DNA of 64,000 bases from Pseudodesulfovibrio sp. S3 (GCF_004025585.1 NZ_QTZO01000012.1:1-64000); one strand, 5' to 3'. Shown: positions 35,249-45,225, numbered from the stretch's first letter. Program-made: numbers and translations. Notes: a model not told the origin generated them from the letters alone.

Positions 35249-36610
35249 TCAATCCAATGTGTAGGTCGTTTCAGGGGTGCCGCGAACCATGCGCTGCGCC
35301 CATTCCACCCCTTGCATGACGGAGTGGTCCATGTTGGACACCTCGTATTTCCAGCCGCCGAAACGGCCTCGCGAATAGATGCCCATGGCTTCCAGCCTCG
35401 GCTGGAGGACGCGGAGCGCGCCGTCGCGCTCCAGACACGGCACGGGATAGCCGTAATCCACGGCCATCTCCCATCGGCTCAGGATGTCGTTTACCCTGTC
35501 CGCGTGCAACATGGTGGTGTTTACCAGACCCTCGATGGTCCGGTCCATCAGTTCATCTATGTTTTCCTGCTTGTGTTTCGAAAAAGAGGATTCGCACATG
35601 AACCCGAGCTGCTCGCCGGGGCGGGCCACGTTGTTGGGGGAATAGTTGTGGAAATTGGTCACCCGGTAGAAGGGGGAATCCGGCTCGGGGTAGTACATCC
35701 AGCAGCGAGAGTTCCGTTCGGCCTGGTCGTGGATATCCAGCCCCACCCCGGCCACGTAAACCGAATTGTGCGTGAGCCTGCCTGCCGCGTTTGTCATGGC
35801 GTCGTCCTTGGCCGTGAGCCAGTCGCGAGCCAGGATGTCGATGGGCGCGGTATTGAGTAAAGTCTCATATTTCACGGTCAGTCCCGTTTCCGTGGTCGCG
35901 GTCCCGGCCTCGGCATCGATGGAGACCACGGCCTGATCATATCGTATGCGGTCTTTCACACGATCGGCCAGCCTGCGGAATATCTCGCCCGTGCCGCCGT
36001 GGAGCGGGAACTTGAAGGTGTTGTTCGGTCCCCAGGCCACGTCGTCCTGTTCTAGGATGATGTTCCGAAGCACTTTTTTGAGGTCCACCACGGACACGCG
36101 CTCGCCGATCCAGCCGAACTGCATCAGTTCGGGCGGCGTGGCCCAGACCTTGAAATTGTAGGGGGTCATGAAGTGCCTGGCGATGCCCGTCCCGAAGATG
36201 CAGTCGATCCATTGGGCGAAGTTTTCGGGCGCAATCTCGTTCCGGTTGCCCGGCAACAACCCCTTGACGCATTCCCAGCGCGCTTCCTTGGGCAGGTGGC
36301 GGATGTTGTTCTGGAACGGGTAGGGGACCCATGTCTTGTTGGAGCGCACCCAGGATTCGCGCTCATGCTCCAGCCGTTCGTCGCCGAGCAGGGAGTCCAT
36401 GAGGTCGTCGAAATACGGGTAATGGGAAAAGACCACGTGCCCCCCGATATCCCAGGTAAAGCCGTGTTCGTCACGGAAACTGGAGGCCAGACCGCCCGCA
36501 TGTCCGTGCCGTTCCAGTATCAGGAAGTCGTCCTGGCCCAGTTCCTTCAGGCGATGCGCTGCGCCCAACCCCGTGGGACCGGCTCCGATAATCAGGTATT
36601 TCGTTTTCAC
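35249..36610 (-). CDS. FAD-dependent amine-oxidase/protoporphyrinogen-oxidase-like protein
   Basis: The 453-residue flavoprotein begins TKYLIIGAGPTGLGAA, the GxGxxG FAD-binding site, and has further family sequence (ERHGHAGGLASSF; DIGGHVVFSHYPYFDDLM). It belongs to the amine oxidase / UDP-galactopyranose mutase-like group used in surface-sugar or carotenoid pathways. The start is taken as GTG at 36610 with AAGAGAG upstream. The peptidase gene follows eight bases downstream. Confidence 0.82.
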   Translation of the reverse strand: MKTKYLIIGAGPTGLGAAHRLKELGQDDFLILERHGHAGGLASSFRDEHGFTWDIGGHVVFSHYPYFDDLMDSLLGDERLEHERESWVRSNKTWVPYPFQNNIRHLPKEARWECVKGLLPGNRNEIAPENFAQWIDCIFGTGIARHFMTPYNFKVWATPPELMQFGWIGERVSVVDLKKVLRNIILEQDDVAWGPNNTFKFPLHGGTGEIFRRLADRVKDRIRYDQAVVSIDAEAGTATTETGLTVKYETLLNTAPIDILARDWLTAKDDAMTNAAGRLTHNSVYVAGVGLDIHDQAERNSRCWMYYPEPDSPFYRVTNFHNYSPNNVARPGEQLGFMCESSFSKHKQENIDELMDRTIEGLVNTTMLHADRVNDILSRWEMAVDYGYPVPCLERDGALRVLQPRLEAMGIYSRGRFGGWKYEVSNMDHSVMQGVEWAQRMVRGTPETTYTLD

Positions 36611-36687
36611 TGTGTTCTCTCTTGCAAGGGAAGTTCTTTCCAATCCCGTTTACTTATCAAGTTTGGTGCCAGGCATGTTTTGCCCTG

Positions 36688-36939
36688 TCAAACCGGCTGG
36701 TGAAAATTGATATTCTTAAGCAGCCGCTTCTTGTCCTTGATAGCCGCCTCGTGTGCCGCCTCGCCAAAGCCCTGCGCGATCATGTCCAGCCTCACATCGG
36801 CCATATCCACGCCGAGTTCGGCCTTGATCCGCTCCGACTCGTTCATGGCGGACTGCATGATTTCCATGGCCGTGTTGTCGTCCACGCCAGCCCGTTTCAT
36901 GATGTCGGCCACACAGTTATCCACTTGATACCGGGCCAT
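36688..36939 (-). CDS. Small phage-associated helical protein
   Basis: An 83-residue protein (MARYQVDNCVADIMKRAGVD...) with a TAATG stop-start overlap to the polyvalent-protein gene upstream. It is all-helical and highly charged. It belongs to the phage segment by position; the family is not recognised. Confidence 0.6.
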   Translation of the reverse strand: MARYQVDNCVADIMKRAGVDDNTAMEIMQSAMNESERIKAELGVDMADVRLDMIAQGFGEAAHEAAIKDKKRLLKNINFHQPV

Positions 36940-38738
36940 TACACGCCCCCTTTGATGATGCATTCGGCAGCCACACGGAACGCCTCGGAGAGCCGTCCAG
37001 CCTGTTCGACGCCACGGTCAGCCGCCTTGAGCTCCGCCAGCTCCTGCTCGGTCACACGACCGGCAGCGGCCATGGCCTGGACCTCCTCCACGTCACGCGC
37101 AAACGCCTCGTCCGACTCCATGTCGTCCATGGGGTCGGGCAGGTCGCGCTCCGGTCGTTCGGTACGCCAGTCCAGCCGCTCGGCCGGCGGGAATTCATTG
37201 AATCGTTCGGAAAGAATGCGGGAAAGGGATTCCCCGGCTTGATCGAGATCGGCCCCGTTGAACAAACGCACATGCGCCCTGCCGTCCGGCAGGAACTCGA
37301 CGGAACCATTAGCCTTCCCGTTCACGGAAAATCGTTGCGGCCCCTTGCGCGACACGCCCGGCTGACCGTCCATGGTCCAGCGCACCGCGTCCTTGACGAT
37401 CTCGGCAATGTCCTCGTCGGTCAACTCGACATCAAGCCCGCGCTCCCGCAGGAATTGCGCAAACCAGGCCTTGATCTGATCCCACATGGACCGCTCCATG
37501 TCGGTCAACTCGCCGCCCTGGACAAGTTTTTCGCCGATATGGGCCAGCATCTCCTCGGCAGCCTCGCGCCTGTGCGCCACATTGTCGAAATTCAGCCGGT
37601 AGGCCTGCCGGATATCCTCCAAGTTCTCGGCCCCGAAATGGTCATACACCGAATCCATCAGTGTATTGAACTTCGCATCATCCCCGATCAACCCGCGCAG
37701 CCCATGATGCACACCCTGTTCATGCATCCAGATTGCCACGGCCTGATCCACGGAATCAAAGGCATCCGCCACGATGTAGACAGACTGTCCATCGTTGACG
37801 CCGCGCACCCCGCCGACCATTTGCCGTTCCCGGTACTTTGCCTTGACGTGTTCCGGCAGCTCGGCATAGGTGTCCACCACCTTGAGCGGAGCCGCATTTT
37901 TCGCCTTGCGTTGCAACCGCTCCACAACCTTGCGCACTTCGCCCCGATGGTGTATACTTTCATCGAAAGAGGTATCGATCTGGACGACGCTCTCACTATG
38001 TGAGGCTTGGGTTGACCCCGGGGAGCCGCCGGGCGCCAGACGCGCCTCTTTCGCTTTCACCCAGTTATCAACACCCTTGGTGCTATCCATAAACGTTGTG
38101 GTAACATACGACTTTCTGCCGTTCTTGCCAGAAACGGTCTCGACAGCAACTGCTTGAGATATCCCACCATTATTTTTTACGAAGATATAAGATTTTCCAC
38201 CGTACGTATTCTTACGGGGGTCTCCCTCTATTTTTTTATCATATCCTTCAAGGACATCCATAATTAGAGGAATAGCTTGATCGGCTTCACCCGGATGGCG
38301 TTTATAAATATGATTGACCGCGTGCGAAGTGAGTAAGACACTTCCTGTTTCATGGCTTTGACCTAGTTCAAAGAAGGAAGCCTTTCCTTTTGGGTTGTTG
38401 CGAACCTGATTGACAAACTTGCCAACCGTCGCCACATCATTACGATACATGGCCGCATGGAACCGAATCCCCGGCCCGTCTTCCCCGCCCACTTCGATAT
38501 CCGCGATATGCCGCTTGACCCAGGTATCCGTATCCAAACCCTGCGCCGCTGCCAGCCCGTCCCACCGCGTCAGAAAGGCCTCTGCCTGCACAGAATCAAG
38601 CCCGCCATCAGCAAGTTGCTTGAACGCCTTGCCCCGGTTGAACTGCCCGGCCTCCACCACATCCTTCAGGATAGGCCCCACATCCACCGGCTTGCCGTCC
38701 GACACATCCAGTGTCGCCTTTTGCAACCCGCGCAACAC
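36939..38738 (-). CDS. 5'-truncated phage polyvalent protein (PBECR nuclease-like and zincin)
   Basis: This 599-residue fragment combines two recognisable parts. Residues about 125-230 (SHAVNHIYKRHPGEADQAIP; TYGGKSYIFVKNN) resemble the phage Barnase-EndoU-ColicinE5/D-RelE (PBECR) nuclease domain. Residues 330-350 hold WMHEQGVHHG, an HExxH-type zincin peptidase motif. Such combinations occur in large polyvalent proteins that are injected with phage DNA. Coding-like sequence continues upstream of the first start codon (AGGAWAKHFRGETKETVLRG) until an in-frame TGA near 38810, so the N-terminus is missing. It points away from the virion genes at 39547. Confidence 0.65.
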   Translation of the reverse strand: MLRGLQKATLDVSDGKPVDVGPILKDVVEAGQFNRGKAFKQLADGGLDSVQAEAFLTRWDGLAAAQGLDTDTWVKRHIADIEVGGEDGPGIRFHAAMYRNDVATVGKFVNQVRNNPKGKASFFELGQSHETGSVLLTSHAVNHIYKRHPGEADQAIPLIMDVLEGYDKKIEGDPRKNTYGGKSYIFVKNNGGISQAVAVETVSGKNGRKSYVTTTFMDSTKGVDNWVKAKEARLAPGGSPGSTQASHSESVVQIDTSFDESIHHRGEVRKVVERLQRKAKNAAPLKVVDTYAELPEHVKAKYRERQMVGGVRGVNDGQSVYIVADAFDSVDQAVAIWMHEQGVHHGLRGLIGDDAKFNTLMDSVYDHFGAENLEDIRQAYRLNFDNVAHRREAAEEMLAHIGEKLVQGGELTDMERSMWDQIKAWFAQFLRERGLDVELTDEDIAEIVKDAVRWTMDGQPGVSRKGPQRFSVNGKANGSVEFLPDGRAHVRLFNGADLDQAGESLSRILSERFNEFPPAERLDWRTERPERDLPDPMDDMESDEAFARDVEEVQAMAAAGRVTEQELAELKAADRGVEQAGRLSEAFRVAAECIIKGGV

Positions 38739-38852
38739 GGTTTCCTTTGTCTCGCCTCGAAAATGCTTTGCCCAGGCTCCACCGGCCCCATGTTGAGGAT
38801 AGTGGTCCTGTCAGGCAGGATAATAATCATTATAAGCCTTAGCCTCTTGCCA

Positions 38853-38871
38853 AGCGCCGGGGAGGCGCTTA
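38853..38871 (+). terminator. GC-rich hairpin between phage fragments
   Basis: AAGCGCC/GGCGCTT with a five-base GGGGA-type loop lies just upstream of the small zinc-ribbon-like gene. It may terminate transcription entering from the left. Confidence 0.4.
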
Positions 38872-38881
38872 CTTTATACCC

Positions 38882-39139
38882 ATGACCAGTAAATTTGATC
38901 CAGAATTGTTGTACGTGGAATGCAGCCAGTGCGGTCAACCGATCCTCTGGAAGCGTGGAATGACGACTCAACTGCTGAAGCTGGCCAACATCGACCCGTC
39001 CTCCCTTGACGAGCGGTGTGTGATCATGTCCGACGGGTGCCCTGCGTGCGTCCCGGAAATGACGACATTCACCACCCAGGTCATTCGCCTGAACCGCGAA
39101 AAGAGCGGGCAGAAGTCCAAATCGGCCATGGTCAATTAG
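38882..39139 (+). CDS. Small zinc-ribbon-like protein
   Basis: The 85-residue protein has CSQCGQP near residue 14 and DGCPACVPE near residue 52, a spacing that suggests a zinc ribbon. It has no signal peptide. It sits alone between the truncated polyvalent protein and the virion genes and is followed by a strong terminator. Function unknown. Confidence 0.65.
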   Translation: MTSKFDPELLYVECSQCGQPILWKRGMTTQLLKLANIDPSSLDERCVIMSDGCPACVPEMTTFTTQVIRLNREKSGQKSKSAMVN

Positions 39140-39165
39140 AGCCGATCTGAACAGCTTGGACGAAA

Positions 39166-39209
39166 GCGTCTGTTTTCCGGATAACACCCCGGAAAACAGG
39201 CGTTTTTTT
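39166..39209 (+). terminator. Strong intrinsic terminator
   Basis: A stem of about 14 pairs, GCGTCTGTTTTCCGG against CCGGAAAACAGGCG, is followed by seven T. It isolates the small zinc-ribbon-like gene from the virion operon downstream. Confidence 0.85.
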
Positions 39210-39546
39210 CTTTTCCCCGACCGTTTCCCCGAATGCTTGCCATTGTCTGATCCCGTCTGTCTGCTTTTGCTTGTCATTTGGTACCCGAACACCGACCGAT
39301 TTTTCCCGGGCGCGTCTGCTCCGTCTCGCAAAATCCACGTCGGGCACTCGATAATATGTTGAATTAATGCGTTAAAATTTTTCATATTGTTCTGTCCGCA
39401 AGTCTTCTGCCCGCCATACCCCGTCAAGCTGTTTTTTTATACCCCTCAGCTCCGCTCGATAGCCGATCTCTTCCCGGCCCGAAACCCGGGGCTATGCTCT
39501 TTCGCAAATACGGGAACTGACCCCGAAAACAAGGAGCAGACGAGAA
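39210..39546. other. Leader region of the virion gene cluster
   Basis: No gene fits here. The stretch 39345-39390 is AT-rich and may carry the promoter for the nozzle gene; AAGGAG lies ten bases before its ATG at 39547. A GC-rich inverted repeat (CCCGG...CCGGG) lies near 39475-39495. I see no repressor gene or phage immunity site. Confidence 0.4.
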
Positions 39547-41643
39547 ATGAGCTTAGCCACACCCGCAATCACCAATTTCACGGCAGGCGAGATCAGCCCG
39601 CGACTGGAAGGGAGGACCGATCTTTCAAAATACTACAACGGCTGCCGTATTCTGGAGAATTTTCATGTCCATCCGCACGGCGGGGCCACCCGGCGCTCCG
39701 GGTTCCGGTTCGTGGCCGAAACCCTGAACCCGTCCAAGCCCGTCCTGTTGATACCGTTCGAATTCAGCGCCTCCGAAACCTATGTGCTGGAATTCGGCGA
39801 GGACGACCAGGGCCAGGGGCGCATGCGCGTGTTCTCCGGCCATGGGGTCGTCCTTTCGGGCGGGGAAGAGTATGTCCGTGACATTCCCTACACCTCGACC
39901 GAGTTCGACCGGATACGCCATGCCCAGTCCGCAAACACCCTGATTCTGGTCCATCCCGACCATCCCCCACGGGAGATGCTTCGTGTGGATCACGACAATT
40001 GGACCCTCAAAGAGATGGCTTTCATCGGCCAACCGGAGAATTGGAAGGCCAATAATTATCCTTCTGCCGTGGGGTTCTATGAGCAGCGGCTGGTCCTGGC
40101 CGGGACGCCGGACAGTCCGGCCACCATCTGGATGTCCCGCACCGGCGCATTCGCCGATTTTCGTCTCAAGACCCGGGAAGTGCCCATTGACGGCTGGCGG
40201 GACCGGGAGATCAAGGACGGTAATGCGGACAGCATTCGCGACGGCAAGGCCGGGGATACCGTGGTGCTGCTGAACGGCGACGGCTTCGAGGCAAAGGACG
40301 GCCTCAAGGGACAGCATCCTGACGGGACCACCCGTTACTACAGGTACAAGGGGGCCAAGAACTACTCTGCCTCCGGTACGAACCTGACCATTACCTTTGC
40401 CGACGATCCGGCTGACAAGCAGATCGAGTCCATCTGGGATGATCGGGGTGTGTTGAATGAGGAGTACTGGGACTGTTTCGAGACAGGGGACCGAACGGAT
40501 GCTCCGGCCGGGGAAGAGCCTCTGGACGACGACGGCCTTGAAGTGACCCTGTCAGGTCGTCAGGCCAACGGCATCGAGTTCATCGTTTCGCGCAGCAGCC
40601 TGTGGATCGGCACGGCGGGCGGGGAATGGACTTTGGCCGCATCGTCGAGCGAACCTTTGTCCCCGGGGAACGTCAAGGCCAACCATGAAGGCACCTGTGG
40701 TGCCTCCTCGACCAGGCCCGAGTCGGTGGGCTTCGCCACCCTCTATATCCAGCGGGCTGGCAGAAAGATCCGCGAGATGTCCTACCGGTACGAGTCCGAT
40801 GCCTATGTTTCCAGGGATTTGACCCTGTTGTCCGAGCACATCACCGAAGGCGGCCTGACCCGGCTCGCCTATGTCCAGGAACCGGATTCCATACTCTATG
40901 GGGTGCGGTCCGACGGCGTGCTCGTGGCGTTGACCTATGTGCCGGACCAGGAGGTGGCGGCCTGGTCGCGGATCATCACCGACGGCGCGGTGGAGGAGGT
41001 CACCTCCATCTACAACGATGCAAAAAAGCGTGACGAACTGTGGATCGTGGTGGCCCGGGCCGTGAACGGCGAGCAACGCCGCTACATCGAATACCTGGAA
41101 GGGGACTTCGACGGCCGCATCGAAAACGCCTTCTACGTGGACAGCGGTTTGACGTATGCCGGCGATCCTACGGATATCGTGCAGGGATTGGATCACCTGA
41201 CGGGCAGGACCGTGTCAGTGCTGGCCGACGGTGCCGTGCAAAGAGACAAGGTGGTGGGCCAGGACGGAACGCTTGTCCTGGACCGGCCCGCCTCGATCAT
41301 CCACGCCGGGCTTGCCTATGCTTCACGGCTGCAACCCATGCGCCTGGACGCAGGCAGCCAGCGTGGAACCTCCCAGACCAAAAAGAAGCGCATCATCAAG
41401 GTTGCGGCCCGGTTCTACCAGACCTTGGGGGGCAGGATCGGGCCTGACGCGGCCAATCTGGAGCCGGTCTATTCCCGCTCGCCTGCAACGCCCATGGGAC
41501 AATCTCCGGGCGCGTTTGACGGCGACAAGATCGTGAATTTTCCCAAGGGCTGGGGGCGAGACGGCCTGTTGACCATCGTACAGGACCAGCCCCTGCCCAT
41601 GTCCGTACTGCTCATCGTCCCGCACCTGGCGGTCAATGAATAA
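39547..41643 (+). CDS. Phage tail nozzle / tail tubular B-like protein
   Basis: The 698-residue product opens with ITNFTAGEISPRLEGRTDL and HPHGGATRRSGFRFVAE, the hallmark start of the podovirus nozzle/stabilisation (tail tubular B-like) proteins. The middle is rich in beta structure (SVGFATLYIQRAGRKIREMS). It normally assembles with tail tubular protein A at the end of the tail tube. The frame is complete and of normal length. Its natural partner gene is not adjacent but at 12367-12948. It heads a run of five phage genes with gaps of at most 35 bases. Confidence 0.82.
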   Translation: MSLATPAITNFTAGEISPRLEGRTDLSKYYNGCRILENFHVHPHGGATRRSGFRFVAETLNPSKPVLLIPFEFSASETYVLEFGEDDQGQGRMRVFSGHGVVLSGGEEYVRDIPYTSTEFDRIRHAQSANTLILVHPDHPPREMLRVDHDNWTLKEMAFIGQPENWKANNYPSAVGFYEQRLVLAGTPDSPATIWMSRTGAFADFRLKTREVPIDGWRDREIKDGNADSIRDGKAGDTVVLLNGDGFEAKDGLKGQHPDGTTRYYRYKGAKNYSASGTNLTITFADDPADKQIESIWDDRGVLNEEYWDCFETGDRTDAPAGEEPLDDDGLEVTLSGRQANGIEFIVSRSSLWIGTAGGEWTLAASSSEPLSPGNVKANHEGTCGASSTRPESVGFATLYIQRAGRKIREMSYRYESDAYVSRDLTLLSEHITEGGLTRLAYVQEPDSILYGVRSDGVLVALTYVPDQEVAAWSRIITDGAVEEVTSIYNDAKKRDELWIVVARAVNGEQRRYIEYLEGDFDGRIENAFYVDSGLTYAGDPTDIVQGLDHLTGRTVSVLADGAVQRDKVVGQDGTLVLDRPASIIHAGLAYASRLQPMRLDAGSQRGTSQTKKKRIIKVAARFYQTLGGRIGPDAANLEPVYSRSPATPMGQSPGAFDGDKIVNFPKGWGRDGLLTIVQDQPLPMSVLLIVPHLAVNE

Positions 41644-41678
41644 CCGGATAAACCATTTAAATAAAAAGAGGAATAATC

Positions 41679-42140
41679 ATGGGAACCAATTCCACGCAGC
41701 CGCTGGATACCCTGGAGCAGGGATTCGGTCTGTTCAACGATTTTCAGCAGCGCATCAACAGCCGGTCAAAAGGCGAAAATTCGGTTCAGGCACGGCTTTG
41801 GGAGACCGAAGCCAAAGGCGATGCGCATGACATCCGGCAAAAGGCCGTCAAGGATGGCGAGGCCCTTCGCGAAGAACGGGAAAAGACTCGGTCCGGCCAC
41901 AACACGGACTGGGGCGGCTCAAACCTGGCCATGTCCGGCTCCAAGAAGCTCATTCGGGATGCAGAGCGCATTCAGGACAGGCAGGACGAGGAGGACGTGC
42001 TTTTCCAGGGTGAGATGGGTGCGCGCGGGGTGTTGGACGACGCCCGGCACAGGTCGAACCTGTTGCGTATCAATTCCGGTCTGTCTGCGGATCGATCCAC
42101 CCTGTCCCTGGGGTCCAAAATCTACGGAACAAGGAGCTAG
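41679..42140 (+). CDS. Putative small virion protein
   Basis: A 153-residue charged, mostly helical protein (LEQGFGLFNDFQQRINSRSK; KKLIRDAERIQDRQDEEDVL). By position between the nozzle and fibre genes it corresponds to a small internal virion protein of T7-like phages. No domain recognised. GAGGAA precedes the ATG. Confidence 0.65.
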   Translation: MGTNSTQPLDTLEQGFGLFNDFQQRINSRSKGENSVQARLWETEAKGDAHDIRQKAVKDGEALREEREKTRSGHNTDWGGSNLAMSGSKKLIRDAERIQDRQDEEDVLFQGEMGARGVLDDARHRSNLLRINSGLSADRSTLSLGSKIYGTRS

Positions 42141-42142
42141 GC

Positions 42143-43138
42143 ATGACCCTGTCTTCCACTGAATCGAAAACCATTTATGGCGGCAACGGCTCCACTTCGG
42201 CATTTGCCATCCCGTTCATGTTCCTGTGCAATGACGACATCCAGGTGGTGCTCATCAATGTCGAGGATGTCGAATCCGTGCAATTCCAAGGAACCGACTA
42301 CCAACTCACCGGGGCCGGGGAACAGACCGGAGGGGTGTGCACCATGACCGTGCCGCCTGAAGTCGGACAAACCCTGGTCATCCGTCGTGAACCGGCTATT
42401 GTACAGGAAGTGGACTATGTGGAGAACGATGCCTTTCCGGCTGCCACCCACGAGGCCGCCCTGGACAAGTTGACCATGATCTGCCAGACACTGGCCGAAA
42501 AACTGGATCGGACCATTTCTTTCCGCGTGTCCTCGGCGGTCACGGGCGTCACCTTGCCCGATCCGAGCGCCGACAAGATGCTGGGATGGGACAGTGCCGG
42601 AAACAAGCTGGTGAACCGAAACCTCGTGGCCCTCGGCTCCGTTCCCACTCCCGTTCCCATCAGTCAGGGCGGCACCGACGCGGACAACCCCACCGAAGCC
42701 CTGTTCAACCTGGGGTTCGGCTCGGCCGGGCTGACCGTGGCGGGGTGCGAGGAAAACAGCGAGGTCGTTGCCGCCATCGGTGCCCAACCGGCTGATGCGG
42801 ACATTCTCAAGGCGGATACCGCCGACCTGCTTCGGGCCGTGTATGGAGACGAGGCGCAGGCGCACATCGGCACGGACCTGTCCAACCTGACCGTGGCCCG
42901 CAATAATGTCGCATGGACCTTGACCGCGGACAGCGCGTTCAGCGAGGTGGCCCTGCCCTATGACGGCACCTATGTCTTTCACGTCTATCCGGCCGGTAAC
43001 GCCTTGACCCTTGCCGCCGCGTACAAGACCGACGGCAACCTGCCCGATCCTGATCCCGCTGCCGGAGAAATCCGTATTGCGGTGGAGCAATACAATTCGC
43101 GCAAGACCATCGTGAACTTGCAGAACATGGAGGCGTAA
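42143..43138 (+). CDS. Phage tail fibre N-terminal protein, T7 type
   Basis: The N-terminus shows the T7-like fibre attachment domain (YGGNGSTSAFAIPFMFLCND; FPAATHEAALDKLTM). This domain fixes the fibre to the tail. The C-terminal half is beta-rich (VAWTLTADSAFSEVALPYDG). At 331 residues it lacks the long shaft and tip of T7 gp17; the following gene may supply the tip. It starts two bases after the previous stop. Confidence 0.78.
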   Translation: MTLSSTESKTIYGGNGSTSAFAIPFMFLCNDDIQVVLINVEDVESVQFQGTDYQLTGAGEQTGGVCTMTVPPEVGQTLVIRREPAIVQEVDYVENDAFPAATHEAALDKLTMICQTLAEKLDRTISFRVSSAVTGVTLPDPSADKMLGWDSAGNKLVNRNLVALGSVPTPVPISQGGTDADNPTEALFNLGFGSAGLTVAGCEENSEVVAAIGAQPADADILKADTADLLRAVYGDEAQAHIGTDLSNLTVARNNVAWTLTADSAFSEVALPYDGTYVFHVYPAGNALTLAAAYKTDGNLPDPDPAAGEIRIAVEQYNSRKTIVNLQNMEA

Positions 43139-43140
43139 CC

Positions 43141-45225
43141 ATGCTGACGCCAAAAGAAACCGGCGGGACCGGCGGGGGCGGCGTCTATCCGCTCGATATC
43201 CCGTACTCGGCCCTGTGCGAAAGCGGGTACAGCTCCACGGGCGCGGTGGCCAACGACTGCACCATTGCCTTGGGGTTCAAACCCACTGCGGTGGACTCCA
43301 CCAAAACCCTGTGCGACCCGACGCACCATTACCTTTTGACCATCAAAAAGACCGGCGACACCGTTGAAGTCTGGAAACAGGGCACGCAACTGGCTAATTA
43401 TACCGGAAGTGTAGGAAGTAATTACGCTGGATTTATTGGTGCGCTGTTGTTGGCCTATGCTGGAACACACCATGGGTACTATAGTAGGCTGGTAATTGCC
43501 GAAAGCGGGTTAACACATACTGACTTCTGGCAACAATCCTCCACTGTCCCTGGCCTGTGGGTGCCGAAGTCTATCAGTGGTTTGACCCTGCACATGTTGC
43601 TTGACTTTTCCAACGCCGCCGACCTTGGAAACGATACGAGCGGGAACGGGAATCACTGGACCTTGACCAGTGCAACGCAATCCACAGATACGCCGACGAA
43701 CAATTGTTGCACAATAAACCCCTTATCCTATTCAGGCGGTGGTTACGCAAACGGTAACTTGTCTTGGTGGGTGCCCGCAAACAACCGAGGCTGTCAGGGT
43801 TGGTACGGCATGACAACCGGCAAGCACTACTTTGAGTGCCAGCATACTAACGGTAGTTGTATGATTGGAGTTACCCCCTGGCCTAGCGATACTAATCATG
43901 TAGCATACCGCCAGCATGGGATCGGGTGGTATTCATATCCGGGCGATTCACGTATTATGCATAGTAATGCAAATACAATAAATCCATATGGTTCCCCTTA
44001 TTCTCCCGGAGACATTGTACAAGTAGCGGTTGATATGGAGGTGGGTGCTGTATGGTTCGGCGTGAACGGCACATGGCATTATGGAGCCACAGAGGCTGAG
44101 ATATTGGCCGGAGATACAACCCATGCTGCTGCAACATGGACGCCTGACGGGCGAACCTATTTTCCCGGTGCCGGTATGTATGGCGGCTCTACAGTGGCCT
44201 TTGCGTTTGCCGAGAGTGACTTGACGCACACGCCGCCAACCGGGTTCCTGACGCTTGAAGACAGGAACAGGGCGGAGCCGACGCTATTGAACCCGGAAGA
44301 GTATTTCACGGTTGCGTCATTTGTCGCGCCTTCTGCTGCCTCGCAAAATATCACGGCGGGCTGGGATGCGGAGAACGAAGACTGGCTTTTGATACTCAAG
44401 TCCGTGAGTGGTGGAGCATCAATCTGGATAGACACTATGCGGGGATTGAACAAGGCTTTGTACTGTCCCGGCACAGCCGTAGAATCCACATTGGCAGCCC
44501 CATTGACCGTATCGGGTAGCACCATAACCTTGCCGGACAACCTTCTTACGGACGGCCAGGCGTACATGGCCTATATATTCCGCAAATCGGCCACCGCCGG
44601 ATTTGATATGGTCCAATATACCGGGAATGCCACAGCGGGTCACACCATCCCGCACGGCCTTGGAGCGGTGCCAAAATTCGTTGTTACAAGAGCACGGAAC
44701 AATGGGCAAAGCTGGATTACGCAGGATGCTTATACCGGGCCGACCAAGTTTATGTATCTTGACGGCGGGGCGGTTGCCGCCACGAATGCGGCTCCTTGGA
44801 ACAACGTAGCAGCAACATCCACAAACGTGACGCTTGGCAACGCCGCATACACAAACGGCAATACTGTCAATTTCATCATGTATCTTTTTGCCGACGCTGA
44901 GCTTTATAAGTTTATTGAGTACCAAGGCAATGCCAATGCAAATGGTGCGTATTTTGATACAGACGGCACGCCTCTTGCCACCATGTTTCATAGAAATACT
45001 GCCATAAATAGCAGGTGGTTCATGCACAACCGGGAGCGAAGTCCGGTCAATCCGGTGCAAGAATGGTGGTCTACCCAGGAAATTGCCGTATATACCACCG
45101 CGCTGTTTGACCTCCTGTCTACGGGTGAGAAGATGATCAGCACAGATACTTTCTCAAACGGGAACGGACAAGGGCACATAGCAATAGTCGCACGAACTCA
45201 GAACAAATACAGAAACGCCATTTAG
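43141..45225 (+). CDS. Phage fibre tip protein with SPRY domain
   Basis: The 694-residue protein contains a SPRY/B30.2-like domain around residues 210-355 (TGKHYFECQHTNGSCMIGV; AVDMEVGAVWFGVNG) and two beta-rich regions after it (FDMVQYTGNATAGHTIPHGL). Phage fibres use such domains for host recognition. It begins only two bases after the previous gene. From about 43400 to 45200 the sequence is clearly less GC-rich than the genes before it, which suggests that the tip was swapped in from another source. Confidence 0.75.
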   Translation: MLTPKETGGTGGGGVYPLDIPYSALCESGYSSTGAVANDCTIALGFKPTAVDSTKTLCDPTHHYLLTIKKTGDTVEVWKQGTQLANYTGSVGSNYAGFIGALLLAYAGTHHGYYSRLVIAESGLTHTDFWQQSSTVPGLWVPKSISGLTLHMLLDFSNAADLGNDTSGNGNHWTLTSATQSTDTPTNNCCTINPLSYSGGGYANGNLSWWVPANNRGCQGWYGMTTGKHYFECQHTNGSCMIGVTPWPSDTNHVAYRQHGIGWYSYPGDSRIMHSNANTINPYGSPYSPGDIVQVAVDMEVGAVWFGVNGTWHYGATEAEILAGDTTHAAATWTPDGRTYFPGAGMYGGSTVAFAFAESDLTHTPPTGFLTLEDRNRAEPTLLNPEEYFTVASFVAPSAASQNITAGWDAENEDWLLILKSVSGGASIWIDTMRGLNKALYCPGTAVESTLAAPLTVSGSTITLPDNLLTDGQAYMAYIFRKSATAGFDMVQYTGNATAGHTIPHGLGAVPKFVVTRARNNGQSWITQDAYTGPTKFMYLDGGAVAATNAAPWNNVAATSTNVTLGNAAYTNGNTVNFIMYLFADAELYKFIEYQGNANANGAYFDTDGTPLATMFHRNTAINSRWFMHNRERSPVNPVQEWWSTQEIAVYTTALFDLLSTGEKMISTDTFSNGNGQGHIAIVARTQNKYRNAI

